Notes under the pieces: generated by a model | What the model was told of the DNA's origin: nothing | Databases searched by the model: none | The model's input: only the letters and a program-made list of their open reading frames with translations | Origin: Fasciola hepatica | Taxonomy: Eukaryota > Platyhelminthes > Trematoda > Plagiorchiida > Fasciolidae | NCBI GenBank assembly: GCA_948099385.1 | Contig: CANUEZ040000028.1 | Coordinates: forward strand, 4,503,501 to 4,567,500 | Reading direction: 5' to 3' | DNA length: 64,000 nucleotides | Made by a program: the position numbers and the translations under genes | In this document: positions 10,312 to 24,905 of the stretch, piece by piece | How positions within the stretch are numbered: position 1 is the first letter of the stretch | Layout: every line of letters starts with the position of its first letter

Positions 10312-10570
10312 GTACGTGTCAAGTTTTCTCTCATTGTTCCACAATTCATCCACACAATTCTAAAATTCTCCCATCTAATGTAAAATAAACAAAGCTCAGT
10401 AAAACTTCTAGCACAAACGGCCAGTTTGACCACAACTTCTTTCATTCGCCCATCCCACGGAGACGTGTTGTAGGGTTATATTGGTGAATTGCATATCAAA
10501 TGATATCTGGCTTATGGTATCTCAAATTGCACTGTTTTGATTTTGTTCCTCATTTCATCGCACTTTCTAG

Positions 10571-10585
10571 GCACGAGACCCATTA
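10571..10585 (+). CDS. Micro-exon C of unit 1, 15 bp
   Basis: GCACGAGACCCATTA lies between ...CATCGCACTTTCTAG and the consensus donor GTAAGT. In phase 1 it encodes T-R-P-I. It is present and identical in units 1-9 and absent from truncated unit 10. Units 8 and 9 have CAATTTCTAG in place of CACTTTCTAG. Confidence 0.64.
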
Positions 10586-10723
10586 GTAAGTATATGCAGT
10601 ATCTTATATCACTATTCTACAGAATAACAAAGTTGAATCAAGTACATCCCTGCCAATGCGAACGTGCATCGCACACTGCCGGGTTCCCGTTATTATAAAT
10701 GAAAGACTGAAATATGTCCACAG

Positions 10724-12481
10724 AATGATTCTATTCTCACCACGTTGATCAGAAAATCGCTAGTGAAAGTGTCCTTGGGTTCTCAAACTATTCTATGTGC
10801 AACACATTATGTATCTAACAACAATGGTCAGATCAGAAGATGCAATTCGTGAAAGGTCTCGATTCAACACTTTGCATCGCGTACGTCACTCATCTGGTCA
10901 CTCGTTGAGGTAAAATGGGTTAACAAGTACCAACCATTCTGTCAAGCTGTATCAGATCAAATTAACTGATTCCCGACATCAAATCGAACAAGCCCGACTA
11001 GTTTTTCTCATTTATTCAATAATTTGAGTACAAAAAGCACAAAAATCATCCGTTCAATATGTTCATGAGGTCTCATCTTACACAGGATAGACATGCTTCA
11101 CTAGATCAGCAAACCGTGAATGTCCAGCCGACCATAGTGCCTCCATCTACAACAAAACCTCAAATGTGTCCGAATAAATCCGAATTTCCATACTAATATT
11201 GAAGAATTTCACTAAGTCATTCTGCAAGACGCTCGGTCATAGTGTCTTCTAACTTCCGTGTGAAAATTATAAATTCTAATTACGATTTCTTCGTTAAATT
11301 ATTATCTCAGGTGGTACTTATGGAGGTAAGCTGCAAACGAAATTACTTACCATAAACATCTCGTTTTCAACCAACAAGAATCACACAAAATAACTCAGCT
11401 AATATCCAATTAAGTTGGCCGAAATAAGTTATCCATGAATGAAATCACTTCCCAATATCCACATTAGGGTGAATCAAAACGAATGCTAGTTCGACTCTAT
11501 CGAATCTTCGCATGCAATGCCCATCTGTTTTAGAGAGGAACAGTGAATTATATTCCGTTTGAAACAGGCGTTGCGTGTCGATTCGTTAGTGATTTCTTCC
11601 AGCTCCGTTCAACTTGTCGGCAGAATTTCGCAATATGACTGTGGAGAGAAACAGAAGAGACACACACGACACCTGCCAACACACTCCGCTGTTACATTGT
11701 GTTCACAATTTTCAATGTAGTCAACGGTATTCACTTCATGTAGCTGTTCCCCTTTTCCACAACCACGGGTAAACATCTTCCCAGATTTGTTTCTCACCAG
11801 TGTTCGACTGCCGGCATAGATGACATTGAGTTGGCTCGTCGACGATTTAACTGCACACGAGATCAGATAATCAAGCAGATAACAGAATACCTGATAGTTG
11901 AGATGATTGTATCACTTAGCAAATCCACGATATTCATGAAACCCGACCTGTTCGTAAGAGACACACAGTGCTCTTTCTGATTCTCATCGATTTTCACACA
12001 ATTGAATTCGTGCTAATGTTTTGCGTGGGTAATCGGCTAGTCCGTGTTGTAGAAGTAGCACGATCAAATTCTGTTCGATACATTTTTGCACGTTCGCAAT
12101 AGAACCATCTGAAACCGGTCGAAATGTATTCATACAAATTGATTCTCCACGTTTAAGCAACTGTTTCACAGAACGAACTCTACTTCACGGCTAGATTGAA
12201 CCACACACCACAAACAAACCCCCACTTGTGTTTATGGCAGTACGGTGAACCAGAGAATTTCATCTCCATTCTTTCTTCCCATATGACCAACACACGAATG
12301 TGATGGCATGCCGTGACTGTAGTGACATTTACGACGATCAATCACGCATAAGTAAAATATCATAAATGACCATTCACAACAATGCATCACCGTCGAAGAC
12401 ACAATCGAGTGATGTATACCCTCCAACAAAACTAGTGTAGGTTACGCGACGTAAACACATCCGTGCTCTGTGCGTGTGTCT

Positions 12482-12523
<42 letters not shown>

Positions 12524-14276
12524 GGAACGAGTTTACTCAGCGTTGGTGGACAGTAAAAATCGCGTTAGCAGTCAGCACTGGTCCGGCATTAATAACAAGG
12601 CTTAACACAGCGGAATCTTGGGTGACAGGATAGCCGATCGGTGGAGTGGATCGATAGATGTGAGATTAATCTTGTCAGCATTGTTTATGCCTCAGGGCGT
12701 GCTCGCCCACACTAGTCGAACCAATGCGCTGTGTGCAACGAGTGAGCAAATAGGACAACAACCTAGATGTTCTTTGGTTTTCGCAAATAAAACCATATGA
12801 TTCTGAGGCAGAGCTGAGTTCTCGCTAGAGCTGGTGGGACAGAAGGAAACGCTGTGTGAATCGTATGGCTTTGGATTGAAAAGACTAGCAATGCGCAGTC
12901 AAGTAATGGTCCAATGTCACCTGAGAGAAACACCGGTGTTCTTCAAAATGTAACTCCTCGTGTGAAATCATCACGCGACAGTTTCGAGATTTAAGTTACA
13001 TACCCGTATACTCGAGATTATTTTATTGCAGAACACTAATGATGGAACTGACTTAGAGTAGACAATTATTCACATTGATGAAGCAATCACTCTCTGGATA
13101 TTTCCCAAATGGCTGAAATCAGGAACATTTCTCGAACATCTGTTTACGTCACGTTTATTTCCCACTGAATCTATTTTGTATCTGATATCTGTTTATATTC
13201 CCCACAATTCCGAAACAGCATGGAAGAAAATGACAAATTATAAATCTGATTTATAATTTATAAAAAAATTTCAACAATAAAGAAAATACGTTTATGCAAT
13301 CCAGCTAGATTCCAATGATGAAGGGGAAATCATGAGAGAAAGGAGGACAGGAGCATGCTCTGCTCTTATCCCGATAGTGGACAATAAACCATACATGCTC
13401 CTCTCTCTCTCTCTCTATCTCTGAGCCTAATCAATATACGTATACTAGTCAAAAGTACCACTTCTGTTATATTGGGTAAGCAATGACGACAAAGAAAATC
13501 ACGGTGGTAACATTCCATGTAATCGTGACATGCGTTCTATCAACCTGAAATGTCCCGTTGCACAACAAGACCATACCTAATTGATCTGATGTCCGTATCA
13601 CACGATTTTGACCGTATTGGGAATGTGGGATCATTAGTATAAATTTAGCACAATTTAGTAGAAAAAAGTCCAGTAAAACACTCACTCAAACAGCGGATTA
13701 CATCAAAGTTGCGCCAATCCACTCATCTTATTGAGACCTATTGCATGTTTGTATAGATGAATCACATATGAAACAATATGCGACTCACGACATTTCACAT
13801 TTCACGTAACTGATTTGACCAATGTTACATTCCTCTGTTGCAGTCCTCGGACAAAATGCGGGCCGTACGTGTCAAGTTTTCTCTCATTGTTCCACAATTC
13901 ATCCACACAATTCTAAAATTCTCCCATCTAATGTAAAATAAACAAAGCTCAGTAAAACTTCTAGCACAAACGGCCAGTTTGACCACAACTTCTTTCATTC
14001 GCCCATCCCACGGAGACGTGTTGTAGGGTTATATTGGTGAATTGCATATCAAATGATATCTGGCTTATGGTATCTCAAATTGCACTGTTTTGATTTTGTT
14101 CCTCATTTCATCGCACTTTCTAGGCACGAGACCCATTAGTAAGTATATGCAGTATCTTATATCACTATTCTACAGAATAACAAAGTTGAATCAAGTACAT
14201 CCCTGCCAATGCGAACGTGCATCGCACACTGCCGGGTTCCCGTTATTATAAATGAAAGACTGAAATATGTCCACAG
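10724..14276 (+). repeat. Array unit 2
   Basis: Exons: A 11311-11325, M? 12541-12552, D 13449-13475, B 13844-13864, C 14124-14138. The TG microsatellite has 19 repeats. It shares CCGTATTGGGAATG with units 3 and 4, where the others have CCGCATTGGG. Confidence 0.93.
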
Positions 14277-16034
14277 AATGATTCTATTCTCACCACGTTG
14301 ATCAGAAAATCGCTAGTGAAAGTGTCCTTGGGTTCTCAAACTATTCTATGTGCAACACATTATGTATCTAACAACAATGGTCAGATCAGAAGATGCAATT
14401 CGTGAAAGGTCTCGATTCAACACTTTGCATCGCGTACGTCACTCATCTGGTCACTCGTTGAGGTAAAATGGGTTAACAAGTACCAACCATTCTGTCAAGC
14501 TGTATCAGATCAAATTAACTGATTCCCGACATCAAATCGAACAAGCCCGACTAGTTTTTCTCATTTATTCAATAATTTGAGTACAAAAAGCACAAAAATC
14601 ATCCGTTCAATATGTTCATGAGGTCTCATCTTACACAGGATAGACATGCTTCACTAGATCAGCAAACCGTGAATGTCCAGCCGACCATAGTGCCTCCATC
14701 TACAACAAAACCTCAAATGTGTCCGAATAAATCCGAATTTCCATACTAATATTGAAGAATTTCACTAAGTCATTCTGCAAGACGCTCGGTCATAGTGTCT
14801 TCTAACTTCCGTGTGAAAATTATAAATTCTAATTACGATTTCTTCGTTAAATTATTATCTCAGGTGGTACTTATGGAGGTAAGCTGCAAACGAAATTACT
14901 TACCATAAACATCTCGTTTTCAACCAACAAGAATCACACAAAATAACTCAGCTAATATCCAATTAAGTTGGCCGAAATAAGTTATCCATGAATGAAATCA
15001 CTTCCCAATATCCACATTAGGGTGAATCAAAACGAATGCTAGTTCGACTCTATCGAATCTTCGCATGCAATGCCCATCTGTTTTAGAGAGGAACAGTGAA
15101 TTATATTCCGTTTGAAACAGGCGTTGCGTGTCGATTCGTTAGTGATTTCTTCCAGCTCCGTTCAACTTGTCGGCAGAATTTCGCAATATGACTGTGGAGA
15201 GAAACAGAAGAGACACACACGACACCTGCCAACACACTCCGCTGTTACATTGTGTTCACAATTTTCAATGTAGTCAACGGTATTCACTTCATGTAGCTGT
15301 TCCCCTTTTCCACAACCACGGGTAAACATCTTTCCAGATTTGTTTCTCACCAGTGTTCGACTGCCGGCATAGATGACATTGAGTTGGCTCGTCGACGATT
15401 TAACTGCACACGAGATCAGATAATCAAGCAGATAACAGAATACCTGATAGTTGAGATGATTGTATCACTTAGCAAATCCACGATATTCATGAAACCCGAC
15501 CTGTTCGTAAGAGACACACAGTGCTCTTTCTGATTCTCATCGATTTTCACACAATTGAATTCGTGCTAATGTTTTGCGTGGGTAATCGGCTAGTCCGTGT
15601 TGTAGAAGTAGCACGATCAAATTCTGTTCGATACATTTTTGCACGTTCGCAATAGAACCATCTGAAACCGGTCGAAATGTATTCATACAAATTGATTCTC
15701 CACGTTTAAGCAACTGTTTCACAGAACGAACTCTACTTCACGGCTAGATTGAACCACACACCACAAACAAACCCCCACTCGTGTTTATGGCAGTACGGTG
15801 AACCAGAGAATTTCATCTCCATTCTTTCTTCCCATATGACCAACACACGAATGTGATGGCATGCCGTGACTGTAGTGACATTTACGACGATCAATCACGC
15901 ATAAGTAAAATATCATAAATGACCATTCACAACAATGCATCACCGTCGAAGACACAATCGAGTGATGTATACCCTCCAACAAAACTAGTGTAGGTTACGC
16001 GACGTAAACACATCCGTGCTCTGTGCGTGTGTCT

Positions 16035-16080
<46 letters not shown>

Positions 16081-17835
16081 GGAACGAGTTTACTCAGCGT
16101 TGGTGGACAGTAAAAATCGCGTTAGCAGTCAGCACTGGTCCGGCATTAATAACAAGGCTTAACACAGCGGAATCTTGGGTGACAGGATAGCCGATCGGTG
16201 GAGTGGATCGATAGATGTGAGATTAATCTTGTCAGCATTGTTTATGCCTCAGGGCGTGCTCGCCCACACTAGTCGAACCAATGCGCTGTGTGCAACGAGT
16301 GAGCAAATAGGACAACAACCTAGATGTTCTTTGGTTTTCGCAAATAAAACCATATGATTCTGAGGCAGAGCTGAGTTCTCGCTAGAGCTGGTGGGACAGA
16401 AGGAAACGCTGTGTGAATCGTATGGCTTTGGATTGAAAAGACTAGCAATGCGCAGTCAAGTAATGGTCCAATGTCACCTGAGAGAAACACCGGTGTTCTT
16501 CAAAATGTAACTCCTCGTGTGAAATCATCACGCGACAGTTTCGAGATTTAAGTTACATACCCGTATACTCGAGATTATTTTATTGCAGAACACTAATGAT
16601 GGAACTGACTTAGAGTAGACAATTATTCACATTGATGAAGCAATCACTCTCTGGATATTTCCCAAATGGCTGAACTCAGGAACATTTCTCGAACATCTGT
16701 TTACGTCACGTTTATTTCCCACTGAATCTATTTTGTATCTGATATCTGTTTATATTCCCCACAATTCCGAAACAGCATGGAAGAAAATGACAAATTATAA
16801 ATCTGATTTATAATTTATAAAAAAATTTCAACAATAAAGAAAATACGTTTATGCAATCCAGCTAGATTCCAATGATGAAGGGGAAATCATGAGAGAAAGG
16901 AGGACAGGAGCATGCTCTGCTCTTATCCCGATAGTGGACAATAAACCATACATGCTCCTCTCTCTCTCTCTCTCTATCTCTGAGCCTAATCAATATACGT
17001 ATACTAGTCAAAAGTACCACTTCTGTTATATTGGGTAAGCAATGACGACAAAGAAAATCACGGTGGTAACATTCCATGTAATCGTGACATGCGTTCTATC
17101 AACCTGAAATGTCCCGTTGCACAACAAGACCATACCTAATTGATCTGATGTCCGTATCACACGATTTTGACCGTATTGGGAATGTGGGATCATTAGTATA
17201 AATTTAGCACAATTTAGTAGAAAAAAGTCCAGTAAAACACTCACTCAAACAGCGGATTACATCAAAGTTGCGCCAATCCACTCATCTTATTGAGACCTAT
17301 TGCATGTTTGTATAGATGAATCACATATGAAACAATATGCGACTCACGACATTTCACATTTCACGTAACTGATTTGACCAATGTCACATTCCTCTGTTGC
17401 AGTCCTCGGACAAAATGCGGGCCGTACGTGTCAAGTTTTCTCTCATTGTTCCACAATTCATCCACACAATTCTAAAATTCTCCCATCTAATGTAAAATAA
17501 ACAAAGCTCAGTAAAACTTCTAGCACAAACGGCCAGTTTGACCACAACTTCTTTCATTCGCCCATCCCACGGAGACGTGTTGTAGGGTTATATTGGTGAA
17601 TTGCATATCAAATGATATCTGGCTTATGGTATCTCAAATTGCACTGTTTTGATTTTGTTCCTCATTTCATCGCACTTTCTAGGCACGAGACCCATTAGTA
17701 AGTATATGCAGTATCTTATATCACTATTCTACAGAATAACAAAGTTGAATCAAGTACATCCCTGCCAATGCGAACGTGCATCGCACACTGCCGGGTTCCC
17801 GTTATTATAAATGAAAGACTGAAATATGTCCACAG
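14277..17835 (+). repeat. Array unit 3
   Basis: Exons: A 14864-14878, M? 16098-16109, D 17008-17034, B 17403-17423, C 17683-17697. The TG microsatellite has 21 repeats. From this unit on, the bases before B read TGTCACATTCC. Confidence 0.93.
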
Positions 17836-19593
17836 AATGATTCTATTCTCACCACGTTGATCAGAAAATCGCTAGTGAAAGTGTCCTTGGGTTCTCAAAC
17901 TATTCTATGTGCAACACATTATGTATCTAACAACAATGGTCAGATCAGAAGATGCAATTCGTGAAAGGTCTCGATTCAACACTTTGCATCGCGTACGTCA
18001 CTCATCTGGTCACTCGTTGAGGTAAAATGGGTTAACAAGTACCAACCATTCTGTCAAGCTGTATCAGATCAAATTAACTGATTCCCGACATCAAATCGAA
18101 CAAGCCCGACTAGTTTTTCTCATTTATTCAATAATTTGAGTACAAAAAGCACAAAAATCATCCGTTCAATATGTTCATGAGGTCTCATCTTACACAGGAT
18201 AGACATGCTTCACTAGATCAGCAAACCGTGAATGTCCAGCCGACCATAGTGCCTCCATCTACAACAAAACCTCAAATGTGTCCGAATAAATCCGAATTTC
18301 CATACTAATATTGAAGAATTTCACTAAGTCATTCTGCAAGACGCTCGGTCATAGTGTCTTCTAACTTCCGTGTGAAAATTATAAATTCTAATTACGATTT
18401 CTTCGTTAAATTATTATCTCAGGTGGTACTTATGGAGGTAAGCTGCAAACGAAATTACTTACCATAAACATCTCGTTTTCAACCAACAAGAATCACACAA
18501 AATAACTCAGCTAATATCCAATTAAGTTGGCCGAAATAAGTTATCCATGAATGAAATCACTTCCCAATATCCACATTAGGGTGAATCAAAACGAATGCTA
18601 GTTCGACTCTATCGAATCTTCGCATGCAATGCCCATCTGTTTTAGAGAGGAACAGTGAATTATATTCCGTTTGAAACAGGCGTTGCGTGTCGATTCGTTA
18701 GTGATTTCTTCCAGCTCCGTTCAACTTGTCGGCAGAATTTCGCAATATGACTGTGGAGAGAAACAGAAGAGACACACACGACACCTGCCAACACACTCCG
18801 CTGTTACATTGTGTTCACAATTTTCAATGTAGTCAACGGTATTCACTTCATGTAGCTGTTCCCCTTTTCCACAACCACGGGTAAACATCTTTCCAGATTT
18901 GTTTCTCACCAGTGTTCGACTGCCGGCATAGATGACATTGAGTTGGCTCGTCGACGATTTAACTGCACACGAGATCAGATAATCAAGCAGATAACAGAAT
19001 ACCTGATAGTTGAGATGATTGTATCACTTAGCAAATCCACGATATTCATGAAACCCGACCTGTTCGTAAGAGACACACAGTGCTCTTTCTGATTCTCATC
19101 GATTTTCACACAATTGAATTCGTGCTAATGTTTTGCGTGGGTAATCGGCTAGTCCGTGTTGTAGAAGTAGCACGATCAAATTCTGTTCGATACATTTTTG
19201 CACGTTCGCAATAGAACCATCTGAAACCGGTCGAAATGTATTCATACAAATTGATTCTCCACGTTTAAGCAACTGTTTCACAGAACGAACTCTACTTCAC
19301 GGCTAGATTGAACCACACACCACAAACAAACCCCCACTCGTGTTTATGGCAGTACGGTGAACCAGAGAATTTCATCTCCATTCTTTCTTCCCATATGACC
19401 AACACACGAATGTGATGGCATGCCGTGACTGTAGTGACATTTACGACGATCAATCACGCATAAGTAAAATATCATAAATGACCATTCACAACAATGCATC
19501 ACCGTCGAAGACACAATCGAGTGATGTATACCCTCCAACAAAACTAGTGTAGGTTACGCGACGTAAACACATCCGTGCTCTGTGCGTGTGTCT

Positions 19594-19629
<36 letters not shown>

Positions 19630-21382
19630 GGAACGAGTTTACTCAGCGTTGGTGGACAGTAAAAATCGCGTTAGCAGTCAGCACTGGTCCGGCATTAATA
19701 ACAAGGCTTAACACAGCGGAATCTTGGGTGACAGGATAGCCGATCGGTGGAGTGGATCGATAGATGTGAGATTAATCTTGTCAGCATTGTTTATGCCTCA
19801 GGGCGTGCTCGCCCACACTAGTCGAACCAATGCGCTGTGTGCAACGAGTGAGCAAATAGGACAACAACCTAGATGTTCTTTGGTTTTCGCAAATAAAACC
19901 ATATGATTCTGAGGCAGAGCTGAGTTCTCGCTAGAGCTGGTGGGACAGAAGGAAACGCTGTGTGAATCGTATGGCTTTGGATTGAAAAGACTAGCAATGC
20001 GCAGTCAAGTAATGGTCCAATGTCACCTGAGAGAAACACCGGTGTTCTTCAAAATGTAACTCCTCGTGTGAAATCATCACGCGACAGTTTCGAGATTTAA
20101 GTTACATACCCGTATACTCGAGATTATTTTATTGCAGAACACTAATGATGGAACTGACTTAGAGTAGACAATTATTCACATTGATGAAGCAATCACTCTC
20201 TGGATATTTCCCAAATGGCTGAACTCAGGAACATTTCTCGAACATCTGTTTACGTCACGTTTATTTCCCACTGAATCTATTTTGTATCTGATATCTGTTT
20301 ATATTCCCCACAATTCCGAAACAGCATGGAAGAAAATGACAAATTATAAATCTGATTTATAATTTATAAAAAAATTTCAACAATAAAGAAAATACGTTTA
20401 TGCAATCCAGCTAGATTCCAATGATGAAGGGGAAATCACGAGAGAAAGGAGGACAGGAGCATGCTCTGCTCTTATCCCGATAGTGGACAATAAACCATAC
20501 ATGCTCCTCTCTCTCTCTCTCTATCTCTGAGCCTAATCAATATACGTATACTAGTCAAAAGTACCACTTCTGTTATATTGGGTAAGCAATGACGACAAAG
20601 AAAATCACGGTGGTAACATTCCATGTAATCGTGACATGCGTTCTATCAACCTGAAATGTCCCGTTGCACAACAAGACCATACCTAATTGATCTGATGTCC
20701 GTATCACACGATTTTGACCGTATTGGGAATGTGGGATCATTAGTATAAATTTAGCACAATTTAGTAGAAAAAAGTCCAGTAAAACACTCACTCAAACAGC
20801 GGATTACATCAAAGTTGCGCCAATCCACTCATCTCATTGAGACCTATTGCATGTTTGTATAGATGAATCACATATGAAACAATATGCGACTCACGACATT
20901 TCACATTTCACGTAACTGATTTGACCAATGTCACATTCCTCTGTTGCAGTCCTCGGACAAAATGCGGGCCGTACGTGTCAAGTTTTCTCTCATTGTTCCA
21001 CAATTCATCCACACAATTCTAAAACTCTCCCATCTAATGTAAAATAAACAAAACTCAGTAAAACTTCTAGCACAAACGGCCAGTTTGACCACAACTTCTT
21101 TCATTCGCCCATCCCACGGAGACGTGTTGTAGGGTTATATTGGTGAATTGCATATCAAATGATATCTGGCTTATGGTATCTCAAATTGCACTGTTTTGAT
21201 TTTGTTCCTCATTTCATCGCACTTTCTAGGCACGAGACCCATTAGTAAGTATATGCAGTATCTTATATCACTATTCTACAGAATAACAAAGTTGAATCAA
21301 GTACATCCCTGCCAATGCGAACGTGCATCGCACACTGCCGGGTTCCCGTTATTATAAATGAAAGACTGAAATATGTCCACAG
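17836..21382 (+). repeat. Array unit 4
   Basis: Exons: A 18423-18437, M? 19647-19658, D 20555-20581, B 20950-20970, C 21230-21244. The TG microsatellite has 16 repeats. It shares CATCTCATTGAG with units 5, 6, 9 and 10. Confidence 0.93.
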
Positions 21383-23112
21383 AATGATTCTATTCTCACC
21401 ACGTTGATCAGAAAATCGCTAGTGAAAGTGTCCTTGGGTTCTCAAACTATTCTATGTGCAACACATTATGTATCTAACAACAATGGTCAGATCAGAAGAT
21501 GCAATTCGTGAAAGGTCTCGATTCAACACTTTGCATCGCGTACGTCACTCATCTGGTCACTCGTTGAGGTAAAATGGGTTAACAAGTACCAACCATTCTG
21601 TCAAGCTGCATCAGATCAAATTAACTGATTCCCGACATCAAATCGAACAAGCCCGACTAGTTTTTCTCATTTATTCAATAATTTGAGTACAAAAAGCACA
21701 AAATCATCCGTTCAATATGTTCATGAGGTCTCATCTTACACAGGATAGACATGCTTCACTAGATCAGCAAACCGTGAATGTCCAGCCGACCATAGTGCCT
21801 CCATCTACAACAAAACCTCAAATGTGTCCGAATAAATCCGAATTTCCATACTAATATTGAAGAATTTCACTAAGTCATTCTGCAAGACGCTCGGTCATAG
21901 TGTCTTCTAACTTCCGTGTGAAAATTATAAATTCTAATTACGATTTCTTCGTTAAATTATTATCTCAGGTGGTACTTATGGAGGTAAGCTGCAAACGAAA
22001 TTACTTACCATAAACATCTCGTTTTCAACCAACAAGAATCACACAAAATAACTCAGCTAATATCCAATTAAGTTGGCCGAAATAAGTTATCCATGAATGA
22101 AATCACTTCCCAATATCCACATTAGGGTGAATCAAAACGAATGCTAGTTCGACTCTATCGAATCTTCGCATGCAATGCCCATCTGTTTTAGAGAGGAACA
22201 GTGAATTATATTCCGTTTGAAACAGGCGTTGCGTGTCGATTCGTTAGTGATTTCTTCCAGCTCCGTTCAACTTGTCGGCAGAATTTCGCAATATGACTGT
22301 GGAGAGAAACAGAAGAGGCACACACGACACCTGCCAACACACTCCGCTGTTACATTGTGTTCACAATTTTCAATGTAGTCAACGGTATTCACTTCATGTA
22401 GCTGTTCCCCTTTTCCACAACCACGGGTAAACATCTTTCCAGATTTGTTTCTCACCAGTGTTCGACTGCCGGCATAGATGACATTGAGTTGGCTCGTCGA
22501 CGATTTAACTGCACACGAGATCAGATAATCAAGCAGATAACAGAATACCTGATAGTTGAGATGATTGTATCACTTAGCAAATCCACGATATTCATGAAGC
22601 CCGACCTGTTCGTAAGAGACACACAGTGCTCTTTCTGATTCTCATCGATTTTCACACAATTGAATTCGTGCTAATGTTTTGCGTGGGTAATCGGCTAGTC
22701 CGTGTTGTAGAAGTAGCACGATCAAATTCTGTTCGATACATCTGAAACCGGTCGAAATGTATTCATACAAATTGATTCTCCACGTTTAAGCAACTGTTTC
22801 ACAGAACGAACTCTACTTCACGGCTAGATTGAAGCACACACCACAAACAAACCTCTACTCGTGTTTATGGCAGTACGGTGAACCAGAGAATTTCATCTCC
22901 ATTCTTTCTTCCCATATGACCAACACACGAATGTGATGGCATGCCGTGACTGTAGTGACATTTACGACGATCAATCACGCATAAGTAAAATATCATAAAT
23001 GACCATTCACAACAATGCATCACCGTCGAAGACAATCGAGTGATGTATACCCTCCAACAAAACTAGTGTAGGTTACGCGACGTAAACACATCCGTGCTCT
23101 GTGCGTGTGTCT

Positions 23113-23150
<38 letters not shown>

Positions 23151-24905
23151 GGAACGAGTTTACTCAGCGTTGGTGGACAGTAAAAATCGCGTTAGCAGTC
23201 AGCACTGGTCCGGCATTAATAACAAGGCTTAACACAGCGGAATCTTGGGTGACAGGATAGCCGATCGGTGGAGTGGATCGATAGATGTGAGATTAATCTT
23301 GTCAGCATTGTTTATGCCTCAGGGCGTGCTCGCCCACACTAGTCGAACCAATGCGCTGTGTGCAACGAGTGAGCAAATAGGACAACAACCTAGATGTTCT
23401 TTGGTTTTCGCAAATAAAACCATATGATTCTGAGGCAGAGCTGAGTTCTCGCTAGAGCTGGTGGGACAGAAGGAAACGCTGTGTGAATCGTATGGCTTTG
23501 GATTGAAAAGACTAGCAATGCGCAGTCAAGTAATGGTCCAATGTCACCTGAGAGAAACACCGGTGTTCTTCAAAATGTAACTCCTCGTGTGAAATCATCA
23601 CGCGACAGTTTCGAGATTTAAGTTACATACCCGTATACTCGAGATTATTTTATTGCAGAACACTAATGATGGAACTGACTTAGAGTAGACAATTATTCAC
23701 ATTGATGAAGCAATCACTCTCTGGATATTTCCCAAATGGCTGAACTCAGGAACATTTCTCGAACATCTGTTTACGTCACGTTTATTTCCCACTGAATCTA
23801 TTTTGTATCTGATATCTGTTTATATTCCCCACAATTCCGAAACAGCATGGAAGAAAATGACAAATTATAAATCTGATTTATAATTTATAAAAAAATTTCA
23901 ACAATAAAGAAAATACGTTTATGCAATCCAGCTAGATTCCAATGATGAAGGGGAAATCACGAGAGAAAGGAGGACAGGAGCATGCTCTGCTCTTATCCCG
24001 ATAGTGGACAATAAACCATACATGCTCCTCTCTCTCTCTCTCTCTATCTCTGAGCCTAATCAATATACGTATACTAGTCAAAAATACCACTTCTGTTATA
24101 TTGGGTAAGCAATGACGACAAAGAAAATCACGGTGGTAACATTCCATGTAATCGTGACATGCGTTCTATCAACCTGAAATGTCCCGTTGCACAACAAGAC
24201 CATACCTAATTGATCTGATGTCCGTATCACACGATTTTGACCGCATTGGGAATGTGGGATCATTAGTATAAATTTAGCACAATTTAGTAGAAAAAAGTCC
24301 AGTAAAACACTCACTCAAACAGCGGATTACATCAAAGTTGCGCCAATCCACTCATCTCATTGAGACCTATTGCATGTTTGTATAGATGAATCACATATGA
24401 AACAATATGCGACTCACGACATTTCACATTTCACGTAACTGATTTGACCAATGTCACATTCCTCTGTTGCAGTCCTCGGACAAAATGCGGGCCGTACGTG
24501 TCAAGTTTTCTCTCATTGTTCCACAATTCATCCACACAATTCTAAAACTCTCCCATCTAATGTAAAATAAACAAAACTCAGTAAAACTTCTAGCACAAAC
24601 GGCCAGTTTGACCACAACTTCTTTCATTCGCCCATCCCACGGAGACGTGTTGTAGGGTTATATTGGTGAATTGCATATCAAATGATATCTGGCTTATGGT
24701 ATCTCAAATTGCACTGTTTTGATTTTGTTCCTCATTTCATCGCACTTTCTAGGCACGAGACCCATTAGTAAGTATATGCAGTATCTTATATCACTATTCT
24801 ACAGAATAACAAAGTTGAATCAAGTACATCCCTGCCAATGCGAACGTGCATCGCACACTGCCGGGTTCCCGTTATTATAAATGAAAGACTGAAATATGTC
24901 CACAG
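21383..24905 (+). repeat. Array unit 5
   Basis: Exons: A 21969-21983, M? 23168-23179, D 24078-24104 (Ser-to-Asn variant), B 24473-24493, C 24753-24767. The TG microsatellite has 17 repeats. A 25-bp deletion near 22740 and a 2-bp deletion near 23033 are shared only with unit 6, so units 5 and 6 are the most recent duplicates. Confidence 0.93.

Larger units (their letters stand above)
7161..10723 (+). repeat. Array unit 1
   Basis: Exons: A 7748-7762, M? 8986-8997, D 9896-9922, B 10291-10311, C 10571-10585. The TG microsatellite (8921-8966) has 23 repeats. The left edge is abrupt at AATGATTCTATTC. The B acceptor region has TGTTACATTCC (shared with unit 2), and the upstream site reads GCTGTATCAG (units 1-4). 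Confidence 0.93.
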